This document shows, piece by piece, positions 47,571 through 58,844 of a stretch of DNA of 64,000 nucleotides; position 1 is the stretch's first letter; each line of letters starts with the position of its first letter. Source of the stretch: Usnea hakonensis (taxonomy: Eukaryota; Ascomycota; Lecanoromycetes; Lecanorales; Parmeliaceae). The stretch covers positions 58,586 through 122,585 of the forward strand of contig BLJB01000140.1 of the NCBI GenBank assembly GCA_013423325.1, given 5' to 3'. A program made the position numbers and the translations under genes. The notes beneath the pieces are model-generated. The model saw nothing but the letters and a program-made list of their open reading frames with translations, had not been told where the DNA came from and made no database searches.

Positions 47571-49377
47571 GAGCAAGTTGAAGCATAGGATCTGTTTAAG
47601 TAAATGGTTAAGAATGCAGGATCTGGCGAAGTGCATAAGTTTTTGCGGCACCCGAAAAAAAAAAAAGACAATTTCGCGCGTATGTTGACTTGCCGCATTG
47701 ATGCAAAAGGAGATGAGTGGGACGCAGCGATCCAATCATATCAAGCAATGCTCTTATCATTCGAAACATGTCGCATGTCATTCTCATTGAGCCGGAGATT
47801 AGCGCGCAAGACGAAGTATCTGTAGTAGCGCTAGAGCCGCGGGCAATTCATGACGAATCGGTGCTCGTGCCACAGAATTTGCTTCCTCAATCCTAGGTTC
47901 AATCTATCTCAAGCGTGTCTATGCCTCCTTTTATCTTTCAGTCCAATCCTTTAGTGCACTGAGTCTGAGATAACCTTTCACCGAAATCCAATATACCCCT
48001 AGACAATCAATAAGAAACTCTAGAGTAAGGAAGGTAGGTAAGTAGGTAGTTTTGGTCGGAAGAAAAGAAAAACGATTTAGGTTCGGATAACTTTCTTCTT
48101 TTGTGAGCGCATGAGCCAAGGAGCCAAGGGCATCCCTGACACTTTGGTTTCAGTGTAGAGTTCGAGTACGTAACACGCTTTGAGGAAATTGCCATGGTAA
48201 ACGTCATCGGCGGAGTAAAAGAGCCCCGCTGTCGAATTGAGCTCAACTGGAGCACCCGCATGTGTATCATCCCAATCGATATAACAACGCTAATGTATCA
48301 AGATGTGAGTAGTGGGGAAAATGAGGATAGAGAATCCATGTCTTGCGGGTGCACGGGAGCCCAGCAGGCATCGACTTGATACATTACTCGACGCTCGCGA
48401 GGAAGATTCTGCTACGCCCATGAAATCTGGATCGCGGATCCTCCGTATCGTCCACATACTGAAATGGGGTTTCAAGGAGACGAAACATATTCAAGGCTGA
48501 CATCGTGGGAAGATGAAGCTCCGAAATGGGTGGTACAGGGAGTAGCTTCGGTCAGCTGGTAGGCTGCAAAGAGGCTCTCCATTGTCTCTCTGAGATCTGC
48601 GAGAGGCCTGCTTCTATATCGTACGGGAACCAGCAGCCGCCATTTCTGGTGGTGGGTTCGAGCATCGAAACCATATCTCCAGCTCTTGTCGCAGTTGCTC
48701 GGAATCTGCCATATCTCTTAAAAACTCTCGCACCTTCGCTTTGGGATATAGTTCCCCGGTCGCCGTTCATCTACAGAGTTATAGTACACTGGTCTCTCTA
48801 CAGACCCGTCGTAGAGTCATTTGAACCTCTCTCGTGGGTTGGTTCAGCGAAGCACTGTCTAGCACCGTTTGTGGTGCGATGGGAAGTGCTTCTGGGCTAA
48901 GTTAGTCACTTCGGAGCACGGGGAACATTCAGAACAAAACGGCCCTTCTTCCTCGGTTGATGGTGAGTAAAGAAGAAGGGTGGGGAAATGGAACATGTTT
49001 TTTGCGAAAAACCAAGATTCATTAGCAAGATTCTTTGACGATCGTTTGTTTGTTACCTCTATCGAAGGAGTGAAGGATGCATGAATCAGCTTTCTCTGCA
49101 GGACTTGGCTTGAGGCGCTTGAAAAGAACAAGTAGCAAATGTGCTTCAGAGCAAGCAATTTGTCTCTCGGGGAAGCGTCCTTTCGTTGTAGGATCGATTA
49201 GCATGTTATAGGGTAGCAACGTAAACCAGGTATCTCATTCTAGGTCTGTAATAGTCAAAGTAGAGAAATTGGATAGATCATTCATATCAAATATGTGACC
49301 CAGCAAATTCTTGCCCCATGTACTTTGTGACGATAGTAAGGAAACCCCACCCCTTAAAGCCATAAGCCAGGATCTTG
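47571..49377. other. Intergenic region
   Basis: About 1.8 kb. TAGGTAAGTAGGTAG motifs occur near 48033. A 124-residue ATG frame (48526-48900, +) has no motif and no coherent partner exon, so it is not called. Confidence 0.4.
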
Positions 49378-52300
49378 CTACTCAATCCATTTCCAACCCC
49401 TCGCCAAAACCCTCGCAGTCGAAGCCTGAAGCTGCACGCTCAGCAAACTCTCTCTCGCGGTAGCAATCGTCGCCTGGATTCTCCGCAGATCATTCGGATG
49501 ACTTCTCAACGCTTCTTGCGCTTCTTCGCCTCTGACAGTCTCCAACTGGCGGCCTAACTCGGCACACATCTCGATGATGTGGTTGCTGATGCTGTCCACC
49601 CTTTCTTCGATCGCGCGACTCATTTCGGTGCTGACGTGCTCATAGATAAAGCGCATGATGTTCTGCTCTGCCATTCGCGTCGCCATGATGCTAATCATGC
49701 GCGCTTTCATTCCTGGCCCAGACTCTTGCGCGCACGCACGATATGTGTTTCTCATAGTGGTCACGATCATGGAGGTCACGTGGTCTCCTGAGGCGTCGTA
49801 TTTGATCCTCCTAATGCTGTGTTAGCGAGTCGGCGTTGGAACATAAGAAAATGGACACACTTGAAGTCTCGGCGAATGATAGAGAGTTCTTCTTGTAGGA
49901 GATAGATGATCTCGCGTTCTTTGAGTTTCAACAATGTCAGTAGTACTTGCGGTGTTTGACTTCCTGACGAGAGTTAACTCTACACAGCGGCATTATGGCA
50001 AAGGCAAAAGCCCGTACCTCGCATCTGCCGACGGCAATAGTCGAGCTCGTACTTCACTCCCTCTTGGATTGCGTCAGACTTCTCATCGAGTTTCAGTAAG
50101 AGTTCGCTCCATCGGTCTTCACTGGCTTGATTCATTCCCCTCAATAGCTCATCGTTCCATCTTCGAAAGCGTTGGGCTTTGGTCTCATGGGTGCCACATC
50201 GACTGACCCATGCCTTGTATGAGCCTAGTGAAATTCAGGATCCTGGACACATACTAGCTGGCTGGAAGTCCACTCACTGGGGTGCCACTGTACGCAAATC
50301 ATCAGCGGCACTCATATCTAATCAAGGGCGTGCCATACAGTTTCCCATTCTCTACTCGCTTCACGCGCTTGTTCATTGAAGGCTCTTTCTTGTCGCCCTG
50401 TCCACGATCAGCTGTCTCGAAAGTCGTTGTGTAAGAGGAGAACTTTGTGTCATACTCCAGAAATCCAGGATTTGGGTCTTCAGCTCTTTGCTGACAGAAT
50501 CCGAAAATATGTCCACTTTGTTTGACAACATCTATCAAGATGAGCGAATAGCTGGAGCTAGATCAAAGCCAGTCTCACCAGTTGAAGTTCTGGAACACAT
50601 TCAAAGGGCAAGACTGTTGGCGGCCCATTTTCCGCCGAAGCTAACCACACTTCAAGAGATTGAACTAGATCAGGGACTTCGACCTCGAGAAAGTGATTCG
50701 AGACTCTGAATTGCGCTTTTGCGACAATGGAATGGCAATGCTTGCGAAGCTCCGGAATACCGCTCCCTTTCATTGCTATACTGTGTGCTTCAGGGTCCCA
50801 AAACTGGGAGCCCATGTCATAGTCTTTGTTGCCAACACAAAAAACGTTGAGAGCCAAGTTACTGCCACCACCTTGGTATTCTCTGCGGACCTTGGCCTTG
50901 ATATCAGCATTCCTTGCAGATATCCACAAATATTTGTATCTGACATGTATCAGTACTGACTCTCGACGGGACGGTGGGACAGATTCGTACTTGACCTGAA
51001 GGCGCTCTCGAACCTCCGCCGAACCTGGTCGCGCTCTTTGCCTCTTAGCTTTCTGCAAAGCCTGTTTGGCTGCTTTGACCTCAGGCAAATTGGCGGTAGT
51101 TGCCCAGCTTCGACTCCTCTCGTACTCTGGAATGTCAATTTCCTAGAGAGACCTCCAATGAGATTGCGCCCCTACTTAGGAGAAACAGTAGCAACTTACA
51201 TCAGCATGCGTGCAGATCACGCACACATTCTCATTGATGGTCATGTGTGGACCTATCTTGCGTAGTATCTCTTTGACGCTCTCGTTCGTCACCACACGGT
51301 TGATATTGGCGACGACGAAGAGCTCATCGCAGTGAAATAGGTACTCCTCTGCTTTCTTCACTCTAGCCAGATTTATGTCGCGGTAGCCTGAGAGTAAGTA
51401 AGCACCGTATTCCGGCTAACAGTAAAAGGGCGCCAAACCTGGTAGATCTGCGAGGACGATCCCGGTCTTTAGGACTTGAGCGCTCAGATAGATGCTGCCA
51501 ATGACAAGTGATCAGCTTGATCGACAGTCTGCTCATTTGGATGAAGGGAACAGAACATGGGCGCACCGGACAATGTTTGTGAGTGGCCAAAGCCCATTTT
51601 GCATAAAGTGCGCCACTTGATCATGGCATTGTCTTGCGTTGATGGCAGTAGATGTCCATTTGCCATTGACCGAACCTTCAGGCCAAGTCAAGCCTTCGGC
51701 AAGGCATTTTAGACCCCTTTCGATCTGTTCCAAGGTGTGACCTCTCGTGCCTTTGAGGTGCTCTGCTTCCGTCTCAGAGCTGTTCGGAAAGATACTTTGG
51801 AGTGTAGTGAGAGCAATTTCTGATCGTTTTTCGATGCTTCTGTATAGGTCATCCGATCCTTCCGCTTCTACTCCTTCTCTGTATAGTTCTCGAAAACTAA
51901 ACAGAAGCTCGTGGATTTGTTCGCTGATCTCTTCGGGAGTGGCAAACTCTACCTCAATCGTGAAATTCTCTGTGTGATTTGCCTTCCGCTTCCGGTACTC
52001 GGTAACAAATGATGTCACAGCTGAGCCTTGATCGCCCTGTGACAGTTTGGTCAGCGACAGCAGCAGTTCGACAGGATTTATATGACCTTATGCGCTAGGT
52101 TTGGAATGTGGAGTAAGGAGTTGATCAGGCTGCTTTTTCCTAAGCTTGACTGTTAGCGAGGCACGAGTTACAACAAACGTTCTGTCTCCTTACCGGCTGC
52201 AGAATCTCCAACTATACCAATCGTTCGACTTGCCGGGTTGTCAACCTTGTACAGCGTTTCTGCCCTCTGCTTTATTTTATAAAGCTGTGTTGCAGGACGG

Positions 52301-53103
52301 GCCGACCAATCGCAGTGGCTAAGGTTCGTGAAGATGTCTTCCGTAAGAGCCTTGGCTGACTTCAGCGCATTCTGATAGTCGCGGTCAGAGAACGGTCCAG
52401 GAGGCAACGGTTCGTCGAGGACTGGGTACACGATGGGTTCGTCCTCTCTTTCTGTTGAGGAATCATTTGGCTCGTCATCAGCAGTCTCCATCGTAGAACG
52501 AGGGACATCATCATAGGCTCTCGCTCCTGGTTGAAAGTAAGGTTCTGGTGACCGAGAGTGTCTAGGGGTGGCATTGGGTAGGTCCCTGACAGTGACAGGG
52601 TTTCTATTTGTCAGAAATTCCGCCACTTCCACGCTAGGCAGAGGGAACTCTGGGGACAGCACCGGACTTGGTGATCGAGGAAGCTGAGGGGTCGAAATGG
52701 CGAGATTGGCGAGTCGTTCTCCAAGCGTGATTTGGCTCTCACTACGGAAGCTTGATCCGTCATCAGAGACATCTTCGATTGTAACAGTTGGAGTTCGACT
52801 TTCAGTTTCCTCCGTGATGCCTCTAGCCGGGGAGCGGCTACTGTCTTGTTCACTGCTATCTTGACGGCAAATAGCAAACCGTTCTCCAAGCGTAATTTGG
52901 CTCTCACTACGGGAGCTTGATTGGTCGTCAGAGACATCTTCGACTGATACAGTTGGAGTGCGAACACCGGTTTCCTCCGTGATGTCTGAACTCGAAGAGC
53001 GGCTACTGTCTTGCATACTGTTATTTTGATGGCATCTAGCAGCCATGTCAGGCTTAGGCAAGTCTCTATCGGGGCCCGCTTCCTTTTCACGTGGCACACG
53101 CAT
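49378..53103 (-). CDS. Dynamin-like/SLIP-GC-like P-loop GTPase, fungal type
   Basis: Thirteen exons: 53103-52194, 52139-52087, 52036-51567, 51494-51439, 51387-51200, 51142-50991, 50939-50579, 50531-50456, 50397-50339, 50287-50278, 50224-50018, 49918-49861, 49810-49378; 3033 nt closing to 1010 aa. The first 250 residues are Ser/Glu-rich and disordered, with a tandem 55-residue repeat. The G domain shows G1 GIVGDSAAGKSS (restored by intron 1), G3 VLADLPGYRD (about 494) and G4 CTHAD (about 556). Later conserved blocks are KYLWISARN, FCVGNKDY, SGIPELRKHCHSI and WHPSSYKAWVSRCG. This pattern matches fungal homologues of nuclear GTPase SLIP-GC, a dynamin-superfamily type linked in animals to lymphocyte genome stability; function in fungi is unknown. 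A 10-nt exon supplies the conserved Trp-His. The exon 2 donor (GTCATA) is weak. Confidence 0.83.
52690..53022 (-). repeat. Tandem 165-bp (55-residue) repeat inside the GTPase gene
   Basis: Two copies encode QDSSRS...ITEET...RTPTV...EDVSDD...SRSESQITLGER with matching spacing of 165 bp. Both are in frame, in the predicted disordered N-terminus, and diverge at about a fifth of positions. Confidence 0.8.
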
Positions 53104-53999
53104 GCTTTTGAATTCAAGGATTCCTTCCTGTTTAAATAAAAAAATGGAAAAAGGATGCCTTTTTCAGTTCACACACGGAGACTGGGCTATATGTGCAGAT
53201 TTGGTGCGATTCAGCTAGGTGGGGGTTGCAGTAGGCTGAAAAGCCTGACCGTGCCCCCTCCCAGCCAGCATGTACATGACACTGAAACACAGATCTGGGG
53301 CTAGAGATCCACGCATATTGCAACCCAACTTTCTGTCAGAGCACATGCGAAGCCTATGCATGTTTCGAGCCTCAGCCAAGACGTGGACATGCTATTGCGT
53401 TCAAGTTGAAATCTCGAGCTTTTGAAACGAAGGAGACCAGAAGATCAATCATACTGTTGCGATTTCAATCGAGATAGGATAATCTATTTTTTTATTTTCC
53501 AGGGCTGATAAGACGAAGGAGGCGCAGACGGCATATTTCCAGGGATCGTGCATGAGTATGACAGCTGTGAAAGGATTAGCGCGGGCGCGTAAATATTGAA
53601 TGCAACCACAACCAATGGGGAGCATGCGAAAATCAAATGGAACGTCTTAGAACGGTAAGGATTTTGGGAAGAAAAGCCTCCGCTTCCCCGAGCCTGTCGT
53701 GTGTCATTAGTGCTCACCACTTCTCACAGAGCCAGTTATAACCTTGCACAATGCGCAAAGCAGTGGGTCAAACTTAGAGATCGAACAACCCAAGTGTTGA
53801 ATTTTGACTGATTACATGCCCGAATTGATTCACCTTTATCGGCCAATTGGTGAAGCTAACGAATTGTGTCGCACCGGAGAAGAAAGGGAAGAAAAGTCAG
53901 CAGTTGGAGGCCAGCTTAATCTCCAACCAAACGATCCAACCTGTTCTTTTTGTCATGCCTTTTATTTCACTACAAATTTAGAGGCTTTCCTGCTCGCTC
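53104..53999. other. Intergenic region
   Basis: About 900 bp between the 3' end of the hydrolase gene and the start of the GTPase gene, both on the minus strand. No gene or repeat recognised. Confidence 0.45.
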
Positions 54000-55120
54000 T
54001 CAAACAAGAGTGACCTTATTTTTGAGGTACGACAAGTCCACGGATGGAATACCCCCATCCTCAGCGAAGAAGCTGAGAAGACGGTTCGCAGTCCATTCAG
54101 GATTCTCATCCCCTGAGTCGCCGTCAGCGTTGAAACAAGAGCCTCTTCGGACGATCACAAAGAGCTCACCAAGCCAGTGCCCCGCTTTTGGAACGATGTC
54201 ATAGCTGGGATTCTTCAAGATTGGGCCCCAGAATTCCTCCAACAGTGCTACAGGCGCCAAATCTGCTTCTCCCCCCAGCACCAGCGCAGGATTTTCCAGT
54301 GGGTCTATGCCTAGAGTTGAATTGAAAAAAACGGCATCCTGTTGGGTGGTGTTGAAGTATTCGAACCCAGACCGAAGATAGCCCGCCTTGGAGATTTCGC
54401 GCGTGTATCTGTCCAAGAGGTCCTGCGAGATTACCGAATTGCCAGAATATGACGCATGCCAGAAATACCAGGCTAGCATCTCTCTTTCTCTGCCTTGGAC
54501 GAAGTACTGAGCAGCGTCGGGAACGGAGAAAAAGGCGAGCTGCCAGTTCTGGTACAGACCAGTCACGCCAAGCTCTGGAGAAACGACTTTCTCGTAGCCA
54601 AATCCGGGAAGAGCGTATTCGGTATAAGCAGCTCGCTTTACCAGTGATCGATACTTAGCGTTGAGTGCGGCGGCTTGACCGTTCCCCTTGTCGTGGGCTA
54701 CGAGATAAGTCTGATTGATGTGCAAGAAATCGAGGACGCCTTTTAGATCTTCGGCTGCCGTCGCGGAAGTGAAATCGTAAGTCGATGGTATCGTAGACTG
54801 GCCCATTCCCCGGATGTCAACAGCGATGACGGTGTGATTTTGGGCAAGGATTGGCCCAATGGTATGCCACGTGAGCTATCGATACCAGATCAGCAAGATC
54901 ATCACCATCAGTAAGAAGATGCAGACCATCTAGGCGTACTCACCGAATGCTGTGGATAGCCATGCACTAAAAGGACGGGTGGACCCGTTCCTGCATAGCG
55001 GAAGTAAATATTGACGTCTGGCAAGGCCACTCTCTGATATAGCCAATCATCGAACGGCGTCAGATCGGTGATAGCAAGCTGCAGCATCATAGAAAAAAAG
55101 AGCACTTTCAAAAAAGCCAT
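54000..55120 (-). CDS. Secreted alpha/beta hydrolase, epoxide-hydrolase-like
   Basis: Exons 55120-54944 and 54875-54000, 68-bp phase-0 intron, 350 aa. The signal peptide is MAFLKVLFFSMMLQLAI. The oxyanion motif HGYPQHS spans the splice site and continues LTWHTIGPILAQNHTVIAVD, then IRGMGQST, as in epoxide hydrolases and haloalkane dehalogenases. The nucleophile elbow is LVAHDKGNG, placing an Asp nucleophile near residue 121 rather than Ser; the catalytic His is in PKAGHWLG near 292. A C-terminal extension contains two Asn-Gly-like turns and one Cys. Epoxide hydrolases add water to epoxides via an ester on this Asp. The substrate is unknown and the fold could also serve a related hydrolysis. 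Extracellular location inferred from the leader. Confidence 0.82.
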
Positions 55121-55777
55121 TTTTCGTTTCTCAGTCGTGCCTTGGTTGGCATAAAAGCTTCCAACGCGAAAGACATCTTTATATGGCACTTGTGTGGTAC
55201 AAATCGATGGAATGATTGAAGATAGGAATTTGTAATTTGTGAGCAATTCATGCTTTCGGCTGATCAAGCATCACTAAAATGGTTGATCAGCAGCAGCCAA
55301 GTGACTAGTCCAACATATGGAGAGGCTTTGCTTTCTTTGTGATAGCTGCTTAGGTAGGTACATGTATTGATGGCCCCGTGCGAGCTAGCCAATATTGGAT
55401 AAGCCCATCCATACTTGAGTAACCCCACGATAGCCTTAGAGTGCCCCGCAAGTCAAAATAATGGGAATAGATATGAAATGGACCTTTTTGTGAAAGAATA
55501 AAGTAGATCTTGTTGTAAGGCGCTAGAAGGGTTCTTTGGATCTACCACGCTTAGCGACTTATTTGGGTGGCTACTTACCTAAGGGGCCACCTTTGGCGTA
55601 ACTTTAGGAGTAGCTTTAGGGGTAATTTTATGGGCTATCTCGGGGATCAAAAACTGTGCAATTCCGCGAAAAAAGACTGAATTGCCAGTCTTCGTCCGCC
55701 GTACTCTAGCGCCAATCCTCTCTCTTCCATCTAGGGGATATAAACGTCCAAATTTTCTTCTTACTCACGTTCAAGTT
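55121..55777. other. Intergenic region between divergent genes with a degenerate short repeat
   Basis: The hydrolase (-) and deaminase (+) genes start on either side. Near 55597-55636 three imperfect units of the type GTAACTTTAGGA / GTAGCTTTAGGG / GTAATTTTATGG follow each other. TAGGTAGGTA (55351) and ACCTAAGG (55577) motifs are present. No gene seen. Confidence 0.5.
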
Positions 55778-56879
55778 ATGGTCGGTGTCACAGAAGTGGA
55801 TGCTGCTTTTTGCAAAATTCTTCCCAAGATTGAATTGCATGCTCACCTTACAGGAAGCATCACTCGACAATGCCTTCACCGTATATGGATTCAAAGAAAG
55901 TCAGAAGATGCAAACATGACCTTGCAGGATCCATTGGAAGCAATGTCGAACGATAAGGAATGGGACGTGGCGAATTTCTTTCCCTTGTTCTCAAAGTACA
56001 TCTACGAGCTATGCTCAACGCCCGCAAGCATCATCTACTCTACCAACGCTGTTCTTCGCGAATTCAAAGAGGACGGCGTAGTGTATCTCGAGCTTCGAAC
56101 TACTCCTCGCTCTTCTCCCTTTATGTCGAAAGAGGAATACATCACTATTGTTCTTTCTTGTATCCAGGACTTTCCAGACAGCAGTATCATGCCCGCTTAC
56201 ATGATACTTTCTGTCGATCGTCGGAACTCTCAGGAAGAAGCTATGCAGGTCGTTGATCTGGCCATTCATTACCGATCACGAGGCATTGTTGGTGTCGACT
56301 TATGCGGCGATCCAAGTAAAGGGGACATTTCGATTTTCAGGGAAGCGTTCCGAAAGGCCAAAATGCATGGACTGAAGGTCACGTTGCACTTTGCCGAGAT
56401 CCCCGCTTCGTCTTCATTACTGGAACTGGATACATTGCTATCCTTCGGACCAGACAGACTAGGTCATGTCATCCACGTTCCCAACCATATCAAGAATCAG
56501 ATCGAGGACAGAAACCTTGGGCTCGAGCTTTGCGTCTCCTGCAACGTGCAGGCGAAACTGATTCAAGGGGGTGTAGCGGACCATCATGTTATGTCCTGGA
56601 TCAAGAGAAGAGGTCCAGTCATTCTATGCGTGAGTGTTCCGGTGCCTCATCCCCGCCCAATGGCTGACTATGTCGATGTAGACGGATGATGTTGGCGTTT
56701 TTGATAGCGAACTCAGCAACGAATATCTTCTGGTCGCTCAAGCATTCAATCTAAGCCGAGTTGATCTCATCAGCCTTTGTGGCCGTGCTGTGGAGGCCAT
56801 CTTTGGAGATGAGCTTCAGAAGCAGAGGCTCCGGGCCCTCGTCAAATATGCTAGCGAGAGGTTGTTGCACGCTGCTTGA
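55778..56879 (+). CDS. Adenosine deaminase-like enzyme, N6-methyl-AMP deaminase type
   Basis: Exons 55778-56629 and 56682-56879, 52-bp phase-0 intron, 349 aa. The metal-binding start PKIELHAHLTGSI holds the H-x-H pair (residues 21 and 23). GLKVTLHFAEI supplies the next His, and DRLGHVIHV the catalytic-region His. The block SCNVQAKLI corresponds to SSNVxT. The final zinc-ligand motif TDDVGVFDSELSNEYLL is created exactly at the splice junction (Thr-Asp-Asp at 285-287). The SREY/SNEY-like ending and the overall length favour the ADAL/MAPDA branch, which removes the N6-methylamine of modified AMP released by RNA turnover, over bulk adenosine deaminases. All ligands are present, so the enzyme should be active. 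Cytosolic. The open frame extends upstream, but 55778 is the first ATG before conserved sequence. Confidence 0.9.
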
Positions 56880-57890
56880 ATTTGTACAGTCTTCTTTTCT
56901 CTAAATATCTCTCCGCTCTCCCTCACATCAATGTCCCCCGCAAATCTGCTGCCAATTCAGGTAATTAAGTTGTCCAGTGATACCGTCAATTCCATTGGGG
57001 TAAACTCTTCAAAGGCGAAGTAACGCTTAGCTATTCATAAGAAAGTAGAGACACAGGATTTCCACGGTGGAGCCCGAACTTGCAGGTTCAGTGTCACTAA
57101 CGCGAGCGGAGTGTCTGCTGTGGAATTACATATTAGCGGATTTTATAGTCGAACATGCAGACAGACAAGCCTGCTGCTATCTATATTCATCATCACACAT
57201 TACACAATCAATAAGATTTATCCTTCATCATGACTTTCATCCTAGACATTCACACCTAGCAAACACAAGCGAACAACCACTATCCGACTCTCCATTCGAA
57301 TCACCGTCTTTCAGAGCTCCACCACTCTTCTATCCCACCCATCCACACCAGTCCCTAGCTAGCTACGCCATGATCACCATACCTATATCCAAATCCAGAA
57401 TATATCGCAGTCCTCCCAGTATCAGGGCACGAAAAACCGCCTATCTATTCAGCCCTCTATCCGCCCCGCTCCCTTTCGAAGTGGGAATTCCCCAACCGAA
57501 ACCAAACAAGAACACGAGCCAATTAAGTCGAGGCAGTACGGCATCTCGATCCACAAACACTCAAGATCACCAGTCATATACGCACGTTTTCAGTTCAGAA
57601 ATCCTACATATCGCCTTCAGGTTATCAGTTGGGCCCCTTAGCACAAGAAATATCCCGCAGTGCTAACCGGATCACGTTGCCGCTACGCGCTCGGCAGATA
57701 AAATAATACAGAGGAGGGTTTAAAGGCTCAGGACTCGCTTATTGTTCTGTTCTGACATGATAACGCAAGGGATAAAACTAGACACGAATTTACCAACGTT
57801 ATTCCCAGCTTCATCATCGTCAACCGCGATCGGGCATACACCTCCATACACGTCTCACACTCATTGTAAAAGACATAAAAGAACAAAAAC
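56880..57890. other. Intergenic region
   Basis: About 1 kb upstream of the family A copy 2 gene. A 98-residue ATG frame (57370-57666, +) is basic and Ser/Pro-rich without a motif; not called. The leader just before 57891 is A-rich. Confidence 0.4.
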
Positions 57891-58463
57891 ATGCAACCCC
57901 ACACTATCCCACTCATCCTCGCGCTTCTCCTCTCCCTCACAGCCGCTGCAATCACCGCCGCCATTCCACCTCCCCACCTCCTCCCCAAACCCCTCCCCCC
58001 CACCACCCCCCTTCCACAATCTCACCTCCTCGCCCGCCCAACGCCCTCCCTACCCCAAAAACGAGACTCCTTTTCCAGAATCAGAGGCCTCCCAGACGGC
58101 TACACCGGCATCTTCAGCACCTTTACCTCTCTAAGTCCCAGCCTGCCCCCCACCATCCGCTTCATCCGCTTCTTTAAGACGGCCGCCGCCCACGCCGCGA
58201 CGGACAAGACGCCCGGCCGGCACCACCAGCGCTTCACGTTCGGGTCGCTGGCGCTAGATTTGGTGGTGCGGGAGGCGGACGGGGTGGTCAGCAGGGAGTT
58301 TGTGGAGGCGGCGTGTTTGTGGTTGTTGGATGCGGCGAGGAAGGGGTGGGTGGGGTTCTTTCGGGCGTGGGTTACGGATGTGGTGGATCAGGAGGTTATA
58401 GAGATTAGGATGGGGACGATTTTTGATATGCCTGGGGATAATAGTCGGGCTATCAAGCCTTGA
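57891..58463 (+). CDS. Small secreted protein, family A copy 2
   Basis: Single exon, 190 aa. Signal peptide IPLILALLLSLTAAAITAA followed by a Pro-rich spacer (LPKPLPPTTPLPQ) and a possible dibasic cleavage site (LPQKRDS). The core matches copy 1 at 32970-33494: LPDGYTGIFSTFTSL against LPPGLIAVFETITSL, FTFGSLALDLVV, REFVEAACLWLLDAARKGW and FFRAWVTDVV. The first half of the gene is very rich in C and the second half very rich in G on the coding strand, with a switch near 58240, unlike copy 1. One Cys in the mature core replaces Ser of copy 1. Function unknown; probably extracellular. Confidence 0.78.
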   Translation: MQPHTIPLILALLLSLTAAAITAAIPPPHLLPKPLPPTTPLPQSHLLARPTPSLPQKRDSFSRIRGLPDGYTGIFSTFTSLSPSLPPTIRFIRFFKTAAAHAATDKTPGRHHQRFTFGSLALDLVVREADGVVSREFVEAACLWLLDAARKGWVGFFRAWVTDVVDQEVIEIRMGTIFDMPGDNSRAIKP

Positions 58464-58844
58464 GGGCTAAGCATTGGGACAAGTTTGTTTAGCGGAATTC
58501 AAGCACTTCGGTCTTACAGAGAAGTGGTATCTCATGTCAGCGGTCGCTCGAGACCAAATGAATAGGATGAGGAGAAACATTCGCCTCCCCAATCTGAGTC
58601 CCGCGACGAGCTTGTAAAATGGGCAAGGCCCAGACTTTACTGCATGATCCGGGTCACTGATACGTCCAGAGGCTGTTACGAGTGCCGACTATCGATCAAT
58701 ACACCAAATTGAGGAAGTTTTGGATCTTTCGACTTGGGTACTTCCGTAACTGATGACGCAGGTGGCTTATTGCCTTTTCGGCGCCTAACGAGACGGAAGT
58801 CATTGACATGGTGTGATGGGCAAACTATCATTAATGCCAATCTC
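58464..58844. other. Short intergenic region between convergent genes
   Basis: About 380 bp in which the family A copy 2 gene and the repeat-protein gene end toward each other. Nothing else recognised. Confidence 0.4.

Noticed and set aside
48526..48900. A 124-residue plus-strand ATG frame
   Set aside because: No motif and no partner exon that extends it; left as intergenic.
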